The notes: generated by a model from the letters alone, not told the origin. DNA of 64,000 nucleotides from Serratia proteamaculans (GCF_013337185.1 NZ_SWDE01000002.1:637575-701574), one strand, 5' to 3'; positions 9,323 through 18,895 are shown, counted from the stretch's first letter. Made by a program: numbers and translations.

Positions 9323-10667
9323 CACGGACTCCCTGGACAGTGAAGGTGAGTTTGGCCGCAGAGGCAGGAAGGCTATTCGCCCACAGTGCTTGCAGCCCGT
9401 CGACCAGACCGCCACGCCAGCACAGGTAGTCATGCCCGCCCGCCACGACCCGGTATTGCACCCGATGACCGGCATCACGCAGCAAATCCGCCATCCGGTC
9501 ATTTACCCGATGCGCCACTTTTTCGTGCACCCCGGCTTCCATAAACACCTTCAATTGCCCTTGGCCGACGCCTTGCTCAACCTGATGCAGCAGCCAGCCG
9601 GCATCTGCCGGTATTTCTTCGCGCTGATACATATCGCGACGCGGCCACCAGAATGAACCGGACTGGCTGATCACCCCGCCGAAGCACTGTGGCCAGTGCA
9701 AGCCGGCATACAGCGACGACAGGCCGCCAAAACTCTGGCCGCATACCAAAGTCGTGGCCGGATCTCGGCTGTGAGGTGCCCATTCGGCCACCTGCGGCAG
9801 CAGCTCTTCTTGCACCGCCAGCCAGAAATCCTCGTTGCAGGCCAGTTCCTGAGTGCGGTGCTTGAGACTGATAATGTCGATCAGCAGATACACCGCTTCC
9901 GGCAATTGGCCTTCACGGGTCAACTGCATCAGCGGATCCCAGACCGGCATGTTGCTCGACCAGAACTGGCCGTCCAGCAACACCGCCAGGGGTCGCTGCG
10001 CCGGGTTGCTGTCGCCGGTGGTGTAAACCCAGACGTCGCGGGTATTGCCCAAGCGTTCGCTGTGCCAACTATGGCGCTGCAGCCGCGCAGGCGGCGCTGG
10101 CGTACAACGTCCACTGGCCACGGCGTAGCGATCAAAATCCTGCCAGGCCGGTTGCGCGGGTGCCTCCGGCATATGCAATCCGGACAGCACGTTGCCGGAG
10201 ACACCGGCCCAGGAACGATGGGGATTAAGCAGGTCCTGGGTGGCACCGGCAAACACCTGATGCCACCAGTGACGGATCGAATGCATATTGGCGTGCGCAT
10301 CCTCACCACTGTGTTCCAGCGGTCGGTCGTCCATACAGGGGATAAAGCAGTAGCTGCCGCGCCAGTCGGCGCTCAGCTCGGTTTGCCAGTACCAGACGTC
10401 GGTCCCTTCCAGCCGTTGCAGGCTCTGTGGCGGCGATGACTGGTGGTGGTCGGTCAGACAATTGATGTGGATCCAGACACGTTGATAGGCTGAAGTGAGT
10501 TCACATCCCTGCGGATCGCGCCATAAAAATGTGACCTTCCCTCGCCCATCCCCCAGCAACTCCACCAGCGGCGTACCGCGTTTGGCGATATTCAGCCACC
10601 ATCCATGGCGCCCGGCGTGCTTGCTCGATAATAATCTGCTGCTTTCTGACTCGGATTTTGTTTTCAA
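9297..10667 (-). CDS. fes: Enterobactin esterase Fes
   Basis: A 456-residue cytoplasmic esterase that cleaves the trilactone of imported ferric siderophore so that iron can be released. It has the N-terminal enterochelin-esterase domain followed by an alpha/beta-hydrolase domain. The nucleophile elbow is GQSFGG (Ser312) and the probable catalytic His is His412 in GGHDYLCW. The protein is longer than E. coli Fes (about 400 residues in the mature annotation), mostly through its N-terminus, so an internal start cannot be excluded. It diverges from fepA across a region with a Fur-box-like site. Confidence 0.92.
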   Translation of the reverse strand: MKTKSESESSRLLSSKHAGRHGWWLNIAKRGTPLVELLGDGRGKVTFLWRDPQGCELTSAYQRVWIHINCLTDHHQSSPPQSLQRLEGTDVWYWQTELSADWRGSYCFIPCMDDRPLEHSGEDAHANMHSIRHWWHQVFAGATQDLLNPHRSWAGVSGNVLSGLHMPEAPAQPAWQDFDRYAVASGRCTPAPPARLQRHSWHSERLGNTRDVWVYTTGDSNPAQRPLAVLLDGQFWSSNMPVWDPLMQLTREGQLPEAVYLLIDIISLKHRTQELACNEDFWLAVQEELLPQVAEWAPHSRDPATTLVCGQSFGGLSSLYAGLHWPQCFGGVISQSGSFWWPRRDMYQREEIPADAGWLLHQVEQGVGQGQLKVFMEAGVHEKVAHRVNDRMADLLRDAGHRVQYRVVAGGHDYLCWRGGLVDGLQALWANSLPASAAKLTFTVQGVRDGNSEPVR

Positions 10668-10987
10668 AACGCCTATTCACTATTTAGCTGGCAGCTTCAG
10701 GAAAGCCGGTAAATTCGCGGCGCGAGGCGCTGCCCAAGAAAACCGTAAACCGAATACTATTGATAATTATTTGCGTTTGCAATAGTGTGTGTAGGCTCGC
10801 AAACCGGGCAGGTATTCTTCAACAGGGATGGATACCGGGTTTTAGCGCTGAATCCAATGTCGGTGATGTCGCATCCGTACCGGTTGGATTTTAATTTCCG
10901 AAAACACAAAAACTACAACCGCCCTTCTCTACTGCCGGAGGCCTGCTTTCGGTGCCCCGGGAAAGGCAGCAAGGTAGGAACTCTCAC
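10668..10987. other. fes/fepA divergent intergenic region
   Basis: This 320-bp region separates the divergent fes and fepA starts. It carries one Fur-box-like site (10756-10774) about 90 bases from the fes start. Small frames exist here but none has a convincing start, composition or neighbour. Immediately before fepA the sequence GGCAGCAAGGTAGGAA supplies the Shine-Dalgarno region. I see no other gene. Confidence 0.6.
10756..10774. promoter_or_regulatory. Putative Fur box, fes/fepA divergent promoter
   Basis: ACTATTGATAATTATTTGC matches 13 of 19 positions of the Fur consensus, including the central TGATAAT. The location between divergent fes and fepA is the place of the known Fur operator in E. 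coli. The match is moderate, so the call leans on context. Confidence 0.6.
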
Positions 10988-13267
10988 ATGAACCGCAAAT
11001 TATCTCGTTATTCCTTAGCCACACTCATCGGGTTAGGGTTAGGCGCGTCCGCCTTTGCGCACGCCGCACAGCAAACTGATACCCCCGCAGAAACCGACGC
11101 CGTCGCCAAGAACAATAAAGAAACTGCCGAGGACACTATTGTCGTCACCGCCGCCAAGCAGAACCTGCAGGCGCCCGGGGTTTCTACCATCACCGCCGAC
11201 GAAATCAAAAAACGCCCGCCGGCGCGCGATATTAGCGAACTGATCCGCACCATGCCGGGCGTTAACCTGACCGGTAACTCCACCAGCGGCCAGCGCGGCA
11301 ACAACCGCCAGATCGATATTCGCGGCATGGGCCCGGAAAATACCCTGATCCTGATCGACGGCAAACCCGCCACCAGCCGCAATTCGGTACGTCAGGGTTG
11401 GCGTGGCGAACGTGATACCCGTGGCGATACCGCCTGGGTCCCCCCGGAGATGATTGAACGTATCGAAGTGCTGCGCGGCCCGGCAGCGGCACGCTACGGC
11501 AACGGTGCCGCCGGCGGCGTAGTCAATATCATCACCAAAAAGAACACCAAAGAGCTGCACGGCTCGTTAAATGCCTTCTTCAACGTGCCGCAGCACAAGC
11601 AGGAAGGTTCCACCAAGCGCACCGACTTCAGCCTGTCTGGCCCGCTGACCGACGAATTAAGCTTCCGCCTGTTCGGTGGTTACAGCAAAACCCAGGCCGA
11701 TGCCTGGGATATCAACGAATCGCATAAATCCGAGCGCGTAGGCATTTATGCCAACAGTACCCCTTCCGGGCGTGAAGGCGTGGAAGACAAAAACATCGAT
11801 GCCATGCTGCATTGGGATTTTGCCCACCTGCAGTCACTGGAGTTTGAGTATGCCTACGGTCGGCAGGGCAACCTGTACGCTGGGGACACTCAAAACACCA
11901 ACTCCAACGCGCTGGTGCAAAGTAACTACGGTAAAGAAACCAACCGTATTTACCGTGAGACTTTCGGTCTTAACCACCGGGGGGCCTGGGATAGTGGCGT
12001 CAGTACCAACAACTATATTCAGTTCGAACGCACCCGTAATACCCGCCTGAACGAAGGCCTGGCCGGCGGTACCGAAGGCATCTTCGATACCAAAAACGAA
12101 GGCTTTGGCACCACCAAGCTGGACGATTTCCTGGCGCACAGCGAAATCAGCGTGCCATTTGAGCTGGGCGTGACGCAAACCGCGACGCTGGGCACCGAAT
12201 GGAACCAGCAGAAAATGAAAGATGGCTCTTCCACCAGCCAAACCCTGATGGGCGGCACCATTCCTGGTCAGGCAACCGGTACCCGCAGCCCTTATGCTTC
12301 CGCGCATATCTTCTCGCTGTTTGCCGAAGACAATATGGAGCTGACCGACAGCACCATGCTGACGCCAGGCCTGCGTTACGACCTGCACTCCGAGGCCGGT
12401 AACAACTGGAGCCCGTCGCTGAATCTGTCGCAGGAACTGGGCGACTTCTTCACCCTGAAGATGGGCATTGCCCGCGCTTATAAGGCACCAAACCTGTACC
12501 AGACCAACCCGAACTATTTGCTCTACAGCAAAGGGCAGGGTTGCTCGTCCAGCGATGTCAAAAATGGCTGTTACCTGCTGGGTAACGACGATCTGAAGGC
12601 GGAAACCAGCGTCAACAAAGAAGTGGGTCTGGAGTTCCATAACGACGGCTGGCTGGCTGGCGTGACCTATTTCCGCAACGACTACCACAACAAAATCGAA
12701 GCGGGTAACTCTCGCATCGGCACCAGCAGCACGGGTACCGCTATCTACCAATGGGAAAACGTGCCTAAAGCGGTAGTACAGGGATTGGAAGGCACGTTGA
12801 ACGTGCCGGTCAGCGAGACCGTTTCCTGGACCAACAACGCCACCTATATGATTGAAAACAAGAATAAGACGACCGGTGATTACCTGTCGATTATTCCTGA
12901 ATTCACCATCAACTCGACCCTGAGCTGGCAGGCCACAGAGGAGCTGTCGATGCAGTCGACCCTGACCTGGTACGGCCGTCAGAAGCCGAAGAAGTACAAC
13001 TATCAGGGCAAACCGGTTAGCGGAACCGAAACCAAGGAAGTCAGCCCTTACGCCGTAGTGGGTGCCAGCGCCACCTATGATGTGACCAAGAACGTCAGCC
13101 TGACGGCCGGTATCGACAACCTGTTCGACAAACGTCAGTTCCGTGAAGGTAACTCGCAGAACGTGGGTGACCCGACCACTGGCGCGATTAACATTGCCGG
13201 TGCGGGCGCTGCCACCTACAACGAACCGGGCCGGACTTACTATATGAGCGTGAATACCCATTTCTAA
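10988..13267 (+). CDS. fepA: Ferric enterobactin outer-membrane receptor
   Basis: A 759-residue TonB-dependent receptor of the FepA family. It has a signal peptide to about residue 27, a TonB box EDTIVVTA (about 48-55), a plug with IDIRGMGPENTLILIDGKP and EVLRGPAAARYGNGAAGGVVNIIT, and a 22-strand barrel ending in Phe. A loop Cys pair (QGCSSSDVKNGCYL) is visible, as in FepA. The frame is open 36 bases upstream, but the ATG at 10988 gives the known MNRK-type start and follows a purine-rich site. It is divergent from fes and probably iron-repressed. In E. coli, entD follows fepA; here a dppA-like gene does. Confidence 0.94.
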   Translation: MNRKLSRYSLATLIGLGLGASAFAHAAQQTDTPAETDAVAKNNKETAEDTIVVTAAKQNLQAPGVSTITADEIKKRPPARDISELIRTMPGVNLTGNSTSGQRGNNRQIDIRGMGPENTLILIDGKPATSRNSVRQGWRGERDTRGDTAWVPPEMIERIEVLRGPAAARYGNGAAGGVVNIITKKNTKELHGSLNAFFNVPQHKQEGSTKRTDFSLSGPLTDELSFRLFGGYSKTQADAWDINESHKSERVGIYANSTPSGREGVEDKNIDAMLHWDFAHLQSLEFEYAYGRQGNLYAGDTQNTNSNALVQSNYGKETNRIYRETFGLNHRGAWDSGVSTNNYIQFERTRNTRLNEGLAGGTEGIFDTKNEGFGTTKLDDFLAHSEISVPFELGVTQTATLGTEWNQQKMKDGSSTSQTLMGGTIPGQATGTRSPYASAHIFSLFAEDNMELTDSTMLTPGLRYDLHSEAGNNWSPSLNLSQELGDFFTLKMGIARAYKAPNLYQTNPNYLLYSKGQGCSSSDVKNGCYLLGNDDLKAETSVNKEVGLEFHNDGWLAGVTYFRNDYHNKIEAGNSRIGTSSTGTAIYQWENVPKAVVQGLEGTLNVPVSETVSWTNNATYMIENKNKTTGDYLSIIPEFTINSTLSWQATEELSMQSTLTWYGRQKPKKYNYQGKPVSGTETKEVSPYAVVGASATYDVTKNVSLTAGIDNLFDKRQFREGNSQNVGDPTTGAINIAGAGAATYNEPGRTYYMSVNTHF

Positions 13268-13284
13268 TGGTGGGATAAACCGGT

Positions 13285-13319
13285 AATGAAACGGGGCTGC
13301 CATGCAGCCCCGTTTCATT
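13285..13319. terminator. Bidirectional terminator, fepA / dppA-like gene
   Basis: A perfect 16-bp stem (AATGAAACGGGGCTGC paired with GCAGCCCCGTTTCATT) with a three-base CAT loop lies between the convergent fepA and the dppA-like gene. The T- and A-rich flanks make it usable on both strands. Its right arm overlaps the stop codon of the minus-strand gene. Confidence 0.85.
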
Positions 13320-14913
13320 ATTTCTCCAGCGAAACCTGTTTGAAGATGTGCTTGCCGAACGGGTCAATCTCGTAGCCCTTCACTTCCTTGCGTACCGGCT
13401 CAAAAATGGTTGAATGCGCAATCATCATCGCCGGCATTTGGTCATGCATCATCACCTGTGCCTGCTGATAAATCGCCACCCGTTTGGCGTGATCGTTCTC
13501 TTCCCGCGCCTGCTGGATCAGCTTATCGAACGGTGGATAGCACCATTTGGCCGAGTTTGAACCCCCGTTGGCCGAAACGCAGGTAAACAGCGGGCCGAAG
13601 AAGTTATCCGGATCGCCGTTGGCGGTGGTCCAGCCCATCAACGCAGCCTGATGTTCCCCGTTCTTTATCCGCTGCAAATATTCACCCCACTCAAAGGTGA
13701 CAATCCTGGCCTTCACGCCGATTTTTGCCCAGTCGGCCTGGATCATCTCCGCCATGCGTTTGGCATTCGGGTTGTATGGCCGCTGTACCGGCATCGCCCA
13801 CAGATCGATGGCGAACCCCTGCCCCAGACCGGCCTCCTGCAACAACTGTTTGGCTTTTTCCGGTGAGTACGGATAGTCCTCAATCTGGTCATTGCTTCCC
13901 CACTGGGTCGGCGGCAGCAGGTTCTTCGCCGGCTGGCCTGCGCCGTGGAATACCGCCTCGAGGATCGCCGGTTTGTTCACCGCCAGCGCCAGCGCCTGCC
14001 GCACCTTGAGGTTATCCAGCGGTTTTTTCTGGGTATTGAACGCCAGGAAACCGATGTTCAGGCCGGATTTCTCCATCACCTGGATATTTTTGTCCTCGCG
14101 CATGCGCTTGAGATCCGCCGGGTTGGGGAAAGGCATTACCTGACATTCATTCTTTTGCAGTTTGGCAAAGCGTACCGCCGCATCCGGGGTGATCGAGAAC
14201 ACCAGGCGGTCTATCTTCGGTTTGCCCTCCCAATACTGGTCGAATGCCTTGTAGAGGATCTTCGCATCCTTCTGGTACTGCACCAGTTGGAACGGCCCGG
14301 TGCCAACCGGATCGTTATCCACTCGCTGTGGCGTGCCGGCCTTGAGCATCGCATCGGCATATTCGGCCGAGAGAATAGTGGCGAAATACATGCCGAGATC
14401 GGCCACAAACGGCGCTTCGGCACGCGAAAGCTCAAAACGCACGGTGTGGTCGTCCACTTTGACAATGTTGTTGATCAGCGTGCCAAACTCCATCGACTCA
14501 AAATTGGTGTAAGCGCCGTTGGAGACCTTGTGATAGGGGTTATTGGGGTCTTTTTGCCGCATAAAGGAGAAGATAACGTCGTCGGCGTTGAAGTCGCGGG
14601 TGGGGGTAAAGTATTTATTGCTCTGGAATTTCACCCCCTTGCGCAGATGAAAGGTGTATTGCTTGCCGTCTTCACTCACCTGCCAGCTTTCCGCCAGGCT
14701 GGGTTGCAGCTCGACGGTACCAACTTTAAAGTCCACCAACCGGTTGTAAATCGTCGCCGAACTGGCGTCAACCGTGGGACCGGAGGTAAACAACTGCGGA
14801 TTAAACCCTTCCGGCGAGCTTTCGGAACAATAAACCAGCGTGCTGGCGCGTGCGCCGCCCATCACCGCCAGAACCAATAATCCCAACGTCATTGTTATTG
14901 CTTTTTTATTCAT
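13318..14913 (-). CDS. DppA-like dipeptide/heme ABC transporter binding protein, orphan
   Basis: A 531-residue periplasmic binding protein, family 5 (SBP_bac_5). Signal peptide is about residues 1-23 (GGARAS). By eye it is close to E. coli DppA all along: TLVYCSESSPEGFNPQLFTSG, HLRKGVKFQ, the lobe hinge GTGPFQLVQYQKDAKI and IAHSTIFEPVRKEVKGYEIDP at the end. DppA-type proteins bind dipeptides, and in E. coli DppA also feeds heme to DppBCDF. No permease or ATPase genes are adjacent, so this is an orphan that probably uses a transporter encoded elsewhere. The start at 14913 gives the signal peptide directly; an upstream in-frame start at 14955 does not. Confidence 0.85.
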   Translation of the reverse strand: MNKKAITMTLGLLVLAVMGGARASTLVYCSESSPEGFNPQLFTSGPTVDASSATIYNRLVDFKVGTVELQPSLAESWQVSEDGKQYTFHLRKGVKFQSNKYFTPTRDFNADDVIFSFMRQKDPNNPYHKVSNGAYTNFESMEFGTLINNIVKVDDHTVRFELSRAEAPFVADLGMYFATILSAEYADAMLKAGTPQRVDNDPVGTGPFQLVQYQKDAKILYKAFDQYWEGKPKIDRLVFSITPDAAVRFAKLQKNECQVMPFPNPADLKRMREDKNIQVMEKSGLNIGFLAFNTQKKPLDNLKVRQALALAVNKPAILEAVFHGAGQPAKNLLPPTQWGSNDQIEDYPYSPEKAKQLLQEAGLGQGFAIDLWAMPVQRPYNPNAKRMAEMIQADWAKIGVKARIVTFEWGEYLQRIKNGEHQAALMGWTTANGDPDNFFGPLFTCVSANGGSNSAKWCYPPFDKLIQQAREENDHAKRVAIYQQAQVMMHDQMPAMMIAHSTIFEPVRKEVKGYEIDPFGKHIFKQVSLEK

Positions 14914-15002
14914 TGTGCCATCCCCAGAGTAGAAAACAGACTCGAGGGATACCAATAAATCATGCAGTTAGGGATGTAAAGCACAAATTCTGAGCATAAA
15001 AA

Positions 15003-15032
15003 ACGGGGAGTGCCGCATGCGGCATTCCCCGT
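15003..15032 (-). terminator. Rho-independent terminator after budAB
   Basis: Read on the minus strand, a 14- to 15-bp stem (ACGGGGAATGCCGC with GCGGCACTCCCCGT, one mismatch) is followed by TTTTTT. It lies 20 bases past the budB stop and closes the budA-budB transcript. Confidence 0.85.
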
Positions 15033-15052
15033 GGTTGTCACGCTTGCTGAAA

Positions 15053-16738
15053 TTAAATCATCTGGCTGAAGTTCATCTGCGCCATCAGTTTGTAGTTGTC
15101 GGCGTAATCCACCGGAATAGCGACCACCACCGGTCCCTGAATTTCCATTGCCTTGCGCAGCATCGGCCGCAAGTCTTCCACCGACTGCACGGCAAACCCG
15201 ACCGCGCCGCAGGCTTCGGCATAGGCTTTAAAATCAATCGGGCCGAATTCCACCCCGGATTTACGCCGGTATTTGTTCACCTCCTGCATTTCTACCATGT
15301 TGTAGGCGTTATCCACCCAAATGACGTGCACGATGTTATTTTTCAGTCGTACTGCGGTTTCCAGCTCCATGCTCGACTGCATAAAACCGCCGTCGCCGGA
15401 GATAGAGACCACTTTGTCCCCCGGGCGCACCAAAGCGGCACCGATAGCCCACGGCAACGCCACCCCCATGGTCTGTTGGCCGTTGGAAATCAGTAGCTGG
15501 CGCGCCCGGAAGCTGTAAAGATAACGTGCAATCCAGATGTGGAAGCTGCCCATGTCCACGCACAGCGTCACGTCGTCGCTGACGATATCCTGCAACTCTT
15601 TCACGATACGCAACGGGTGAATTGGCATGCCGCCGCGCCGTGCAGCGCGTTCAGCCAGTTCATGGCGCTGACGGCCCAGATCGCTGAGGATCAATTCCAC
15701 CTCCGTCGGCACGCTCACCACGCCGCTAAAGGCTTCGGTCATCATGTCGAGGGTAGCGCTGATATTGCCCACCAGCTCAATGTCCGGACGATAGCAGGTG
15801 TCGATATCCGCCGGCAGCACGTCGATATGCACCAGTTTCAATCGGCCCTGGCTGTTCCACATGCAGGGATCGTATTCAATTGGGCCATAACCGACGCTGA
15901 CCACCAGATCGGCCTTCTGCAATAGCTGGTCGGCGGGTTGGTTATTGAACAACCCAACGCGTCCGGCAAAGCGCGCAAAGTGATTAACGTCGATCACCCC
16001 CGCTGCCTGATAGGTACCCACCACCGGCATATGGGTGCGATGCAGCAACTGACGCACCGACTCGCTGTTTTCCGGACGGCTGGCCTGCAAGCCCAACAGC
16101 AGCACCGGGCATTTCGCCTGCTGGATCAATTTGACCGCGGCGCGAATATCCTCGCTAGCCGCCGCCCCCATGCGTGGCAGTCGGCAACCCGCCAGCACCG
16201 GCGCGCTGACCGGCTCATTGACGATATCCATGGGCAGACTGATGAAAGAGGCCCCCGGACGGCCGAACTCGGCGTGGCGGAAGGCGTTGGCAATCACCTC
16301 TGAAATCGCCGAACCGGCATGCACCTCGGCACAATACTTGGTCACCGGCCGGAACATGCTGACGGTGTCCATGCTCTGGTGGGTCTGCTTCAGGTTATCG
16401 GCACGTTTCACCGCGCCGCCAAAAGCCACCACCGCATCCCCTTCCGAGGTCGCGGTTGCCAGCCCGGTGATCAGGTTGGAACTGCCCGGCCCGGAGGTCA
16501 CCAGCGCCACCCCGGCCTTGCCGGTCAAGCGCCCGACCGCCGCTGCCATAAATGCCGCGTTGGCTTCGTGACGCACCACCACCGTTTCTATCGACGGCGC
16601 ATCCTCCAGCGAATCAAATACCCGGTCTATCTTGGCTCCCGGAATACCGAATACGTGTTTGACGCCCTGCGCCTCCAGATTTTTCACCACCAAATCTGCG
16701 CCGCATGCCCAGTTATTGTCTGTTTTTGCCTTGTTCAT
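15053..16738 (-). CDS. budB: Catabolic acetolactate synthase
   Basis: A 561-residue thiamine-diphosphate enzyme that joins two pyruvates to acetolactate in the acetoin/2,3-butanediol pathway. It has the N-terminal ThDP half with [19 protein letters not shown] and the catalytic Glu in [12 protein letters not shown] (about residue 59), the central domain, and the C-terminal ThDP site [21 protein letters not shown]. Sequence and length fit BudB/AlsS rather than the anabolic IlvB-type enzymes, and no regulatory small subunit gene is nearby. It lies 39 bases downstream of budA on the same strand. No budC (butanediol dehydrogenase) is present here. Confidence 0.93.
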   Translation of the reverse strand: MNKAKTDNNWACGADLVVKNLEAQGVKHVFGIPGAKIDRVFDSLEDAPSIETVVVRHEANAAFMAAAVGRLTGKAGVALVTSGPGSSNLITGLATATSEGDAVVAFGGAVKRADNLKQTHQSMDTVSMFRPVTKYCAEVHAGSAISEVIANAFRHAEFGRPGASFISLPMDIVNEPVSAPVLAGCRLPRMGAAASEDIRAAVKLIQQAKCPVLLLGLQASRPENSESVRQLLHRTHMPVVGTYQAAGVIDVNHFARFAGRVGLFNNQPADQLLQKADLVVSVGYGPIEYDPCMWNSQGRLKLVHIDVLPADIDTCYRPDIELVGNISATLDMMTEAFSGVVSVPTEVELILSDLGRQRHELAERAARRGGMPIHPLRIVKELQDIVSDDVTLCVDMGSFHIWIARYLYSFRARQLLISNGQQTMGVALPWAIGAALVRPGDKVVSISGDGGFMQSSMELETAVRLKNNIVHVIWVDNAYNMVEMQEVNKYRRKSGVEFGPIDFKAYAEACGAVGFAVQSVEDLRPMLRKAMEIQGPVVVAIPVDYADNYKLMAQMNFSQMI

Positions 16739-16777
16739 GGAATACCTCCTGAAAACTAACCCAAGACTGTCGCGGAA

Positions 16778-17557
16778 TTAACCCTCGGCAGAACGAATTG
16801 CACGATCCAAATCCTCTGGACAGAGGTCGGCGCGCAGAAAATCCGCGTCATGCGGCAACTGAAGATTGAGACGGGTGATCACACCAAATTGCAGGCGGCC
16901 GTGGTCGAGCTGGTAATCCAGCACGTGCCCACCGCCGTTGCGGTCTTCGGTGACAAAATGCTCGTGATAACCGGCCACGCCAATGCCCTGCATATAGTCA
17001 GGCGAGCGAAAACCGACCAGCGTGCCCTGGCAGTGATGGAAGGCAAAGGTAGGCTGCTCTTCAATCGCTTCCAGCATTGGGCGATAGGGGCGCTCCTGAC
17101 GGGGCACAGTCCGGGTTTCCACGTGGCTGAACTCGCCGTCGACGCGCACCGCGCAGAACAGATTCGGCGAAGCCACCTGTTCATCAATGCACTGGTGCAG
17201 CTGCGCCTTGGTGATCGGACGATCAAAGTGTTGGGTGACGCTGGGTTGGAAAAAGGTGACGACGGCAAACGGGGTTTTCTGCTGCAGACTGGCCGGCCGC
17301 GCGCTACCGTCGGCACGCAACTGGTGAATTTCCTTGTCGAAGGCGATCAGTTCGCCGTCCAGGTGGTTGAAAGTCCCCAGGCCAAAATTGCCGTGCCTGA
17401 GCAACTCGCCAATGGTGACCTCCCCTTCGTAAACACCGCTGATTAACGCGCTCATCAGCGAGATTTGGTAGATCTCGCCCTCCCCAACGCTCAGCGACTG
17501 CCTGGCAAAGCCCTGCGCCAAATGCTGCGCACAGGCACACCCGTGATCTTCGTTCAT
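16778..17557 (-). CDS. budA: Alpha-acetolactate decarboxylase
   Basis: A 259-residue cytoplasmic zinc enzyme that turns acetolactate into acetoin. Family landmarks are SLMSALISGVYEGEVTIGELLRHGNFGLGTF, RTVPRQERPYRPM and the metal-binding region GYHEHFVTEDRNGGGHVLDYQL with its His residues. It is the first gene of the budA-budB unit. In other Serratia the homologous genes are controlled by quorum sensing and a LysR regulator; the divergent LysR gene 435 bases upstream is a candidate here. Confidence 0.94.
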   Translation of the reverse strand: MNEDHGCACAQHLAQGFARQSLSVGEGEIYQISLMSALISGVYEGEVTIGELLRHGNFGLGTFNHLDGELIAFDKEIHQLRADGSARPASLQQKTPFAVVTFFQPSVTQHFDRPITKAQLHQCIDEQVASPNLFCAVRVDGEFSHVETRTVPRQERPYRPMLEAIEEQPTFAFHHCQGTLVGFRSPDYMQGIGVAGYHEHFVTEDRNGGGHVLDYQLDHGRLQFGVITRLNLQLPHDADFLRADLCPEDLDRAIRSAEG

Positions 17558-17712
17558 AACCTACTCCTCCACCAGCACGGAGTGAAATGCCCCGTGCGTT
17601 CAAAATGCTCACCAGAAAGTGAGCAAAGATGTCGCCGGCAACCCGTTCAGTTGGAACGATTCAGCCATCGGCGACAAAAAAACCGGCACGGCAGGCCGGC
17701 GACGCCCAATGT

Positions 17713-17744
17713 CAACAACGGTTTAGTTTCACTAACCATTGTTG
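17713..17744. promoter_or_regulatory. Imperfect dyad in budA upstream region
   Basis: The arms CAACAACGGTTTAGT and ACTAACCATTGTTG are separated by TTC and pair with one mismatch and one bulge. It lies about 155 bases upstream of budA. It could be an operator or an mRNA hairpin; the sequence alone does not decide. Confidence 0.4.
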
Positions 17745-17973
17745 CCAGGCAGCACGTCAAATTGAACGGTTAATCTGGTGTTGAAGCAGCTATCAATCCC
17801 GCAGGCACACAGAAACGCCTGGGAAAACAAGTTATCTAACGTTCTAAAAACCGCGTGATTTATGCATTATTGCTCTACGCGGTGAGATCACGGCACGTTC
17901 TTACTCGCCGTAAGCACCCAAAAAGAGTAGCCGTAATGCGTCAGACGGAGAACCTGGTATTCATAAGAAACGC

Positions 17974-17992
17974 TTTTGCATATAATGCAAAA
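17974..17992. promoter_or_regulatory. Perfect palindrome overlapping a -10 box at the LysR gene
   Basis: TTTTGCATATAATGCAAAA is a perfect inverted repeat with 8-bp arms and a 3-bp centre. It contains a consensus -10 hexamer, TATAAT (17981-17986), and ends one base before the ATG at 17993. It probably serves as an autoregulatory operator. Confidence 0.55.
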
Positions 17993-18895
17993 ATGAATGA
18001 CGCCCGCTATGTTGAACATCTGCCGATATTTCTCGAGGTCGCCCTATTGGGCAGCTTCTCCGCCGCTGCCCGCAAGCTGGGAATGGTACCTTCGTCCTTG
18101 GTACGCCACGTCGATGCGCTGGAAAATGCATTGGGTGCAGCGCTGTTTATCCGCTCAACGCGCGGCCTGATGCTGACAGATGCGGGGGAAATGTTGCAGG
18201 CGCGTGCCACCACCTTGCTGACAGACATCAGCGATATCCGCGCAGAACTGACTTCGTTGAACGACAGACCGCAAGGTACCTTGCGCATCAGTTGCCTGCC
18301 GACCTTTGGCAAAACCTATATCCTGCCGCTGTTGCCGACGCTGGCTGAACGCTATCCCCAACTGTTTGTTGAACTGGATTTGACCGAACGTCAGACCGAT
18401 CCAACCCAGGAACTGCTGGATGCCGCCATTCGCATCGGCGAGCAGAAAGACAGTAGCCTGTACGCCATCCGGATAGCGACCCAGCGCTGGGTGATGTGCG
18501 CCAGCCCTGATTATCTCGCTCGCTACGGCAAGCCTGCCGACCTGAACGCTTTGCCGCAGCATCGGCTGATTGCCCGCTACCATAAGCAACAGCCGGCCTG
18601 CTGGGCGCAGATCCTCAGTGCCTCGTTGATGGATCGCTGCAGTCTGGTACTGCGCTGTGATGACTTTACCGCGCAGCGCGAAGCCGCACTGCTGGGGATG
18701 GGGATTACCTTTTTGCCCAACTGGGTGGTCGGGCCGGATATTCAGGCCGGTCGGTTGCTGCCGGTACTGGAGGATCCACGCCAGGACCAACAGGGAATTT
18801 ATCTGCTGCGACCGGTGGCCAAGGTCTCAACCCGCTTGAATCTGTTCATCAGCTTACTCAAACAAGGTATCGGTCAGCCACCGAGCTGGGAATGA
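17993..18895 (+). CDS. LysR-family regulator divergent from budAB
   Basis: A 300-residue LysR-type regulator: winged HTH at about residues 5-63 (FLEVALLGSFSAAARKLGMVPSSLVRHVDALENALGAALF) and a co-inducer domain from about 90. The HTH resembles the CrgA/DhcR-type branch rather than the AlsR/BudR type that normally drives acetoin genes. Position opposite budAB suggests it controls them, but this is inference. The frame is open upstream to 17855; the ATG at 17993 places the HTH correctly. There is no obvious Shine-Dalgarno sequence and a TATAAT lies seven bases upstream. Its 3' end overlaps the convergent eutC by 22 bases. Confidence 0.85.
   Translation: MNDARYVEHLPIFLEVALLGSFSAAARKLGMVPSSLVRHVDALENALGAALFIRSTRGLMLTDAGEMLQARATTLLTDISDIRAELTSLNDRPQGTLRISCLPTFGKTYILPLLPTLAERYPQLFVELDLTERQTDPTQELLDAAIRIGEQKDSSLYAIRIATQRWVMCASPDYLARYGKPADLNALPQHRLIARYHKQQPACWAQILSASLMDRCSLVLRCDDFTAQREAALLGMGITFLPNWVVGPDIQAGRLLPVLEDPRQDQQGIYLLRPVAKVSTRLNLFISLLKQGIGQPPSWE

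Larger units (their letters stand above)
17558..17992. other. budA / LysR divergent regulatory region
   Basis: This 435-bp region has no supported gene. It holds an imperfect dyad at 17713-17744 (CAACAACGGTTTAGT, three-base spacer, ACTAACCATTGTTG) and a perfect palindrome at 17974-17992 next to the LysR start. Both are candidate operators. The region should contain the budA promoter and the regulator's promoter. Confidence 0.6.

Noticed and set aside
10785..10951. Small frames ahead of fepA
   Set aside because: They lie in the promoter/leader region, have no good start and no family resemblance; the longer frame running into fepA is only its open 5' extension.
11834..13318. A 494-codon open frame antisense to fepA
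   Set aside because: It lies wholly opposite a well-supported receptor gene, has no family resemblance, and is explained by the GC-rich third positions of fepA.
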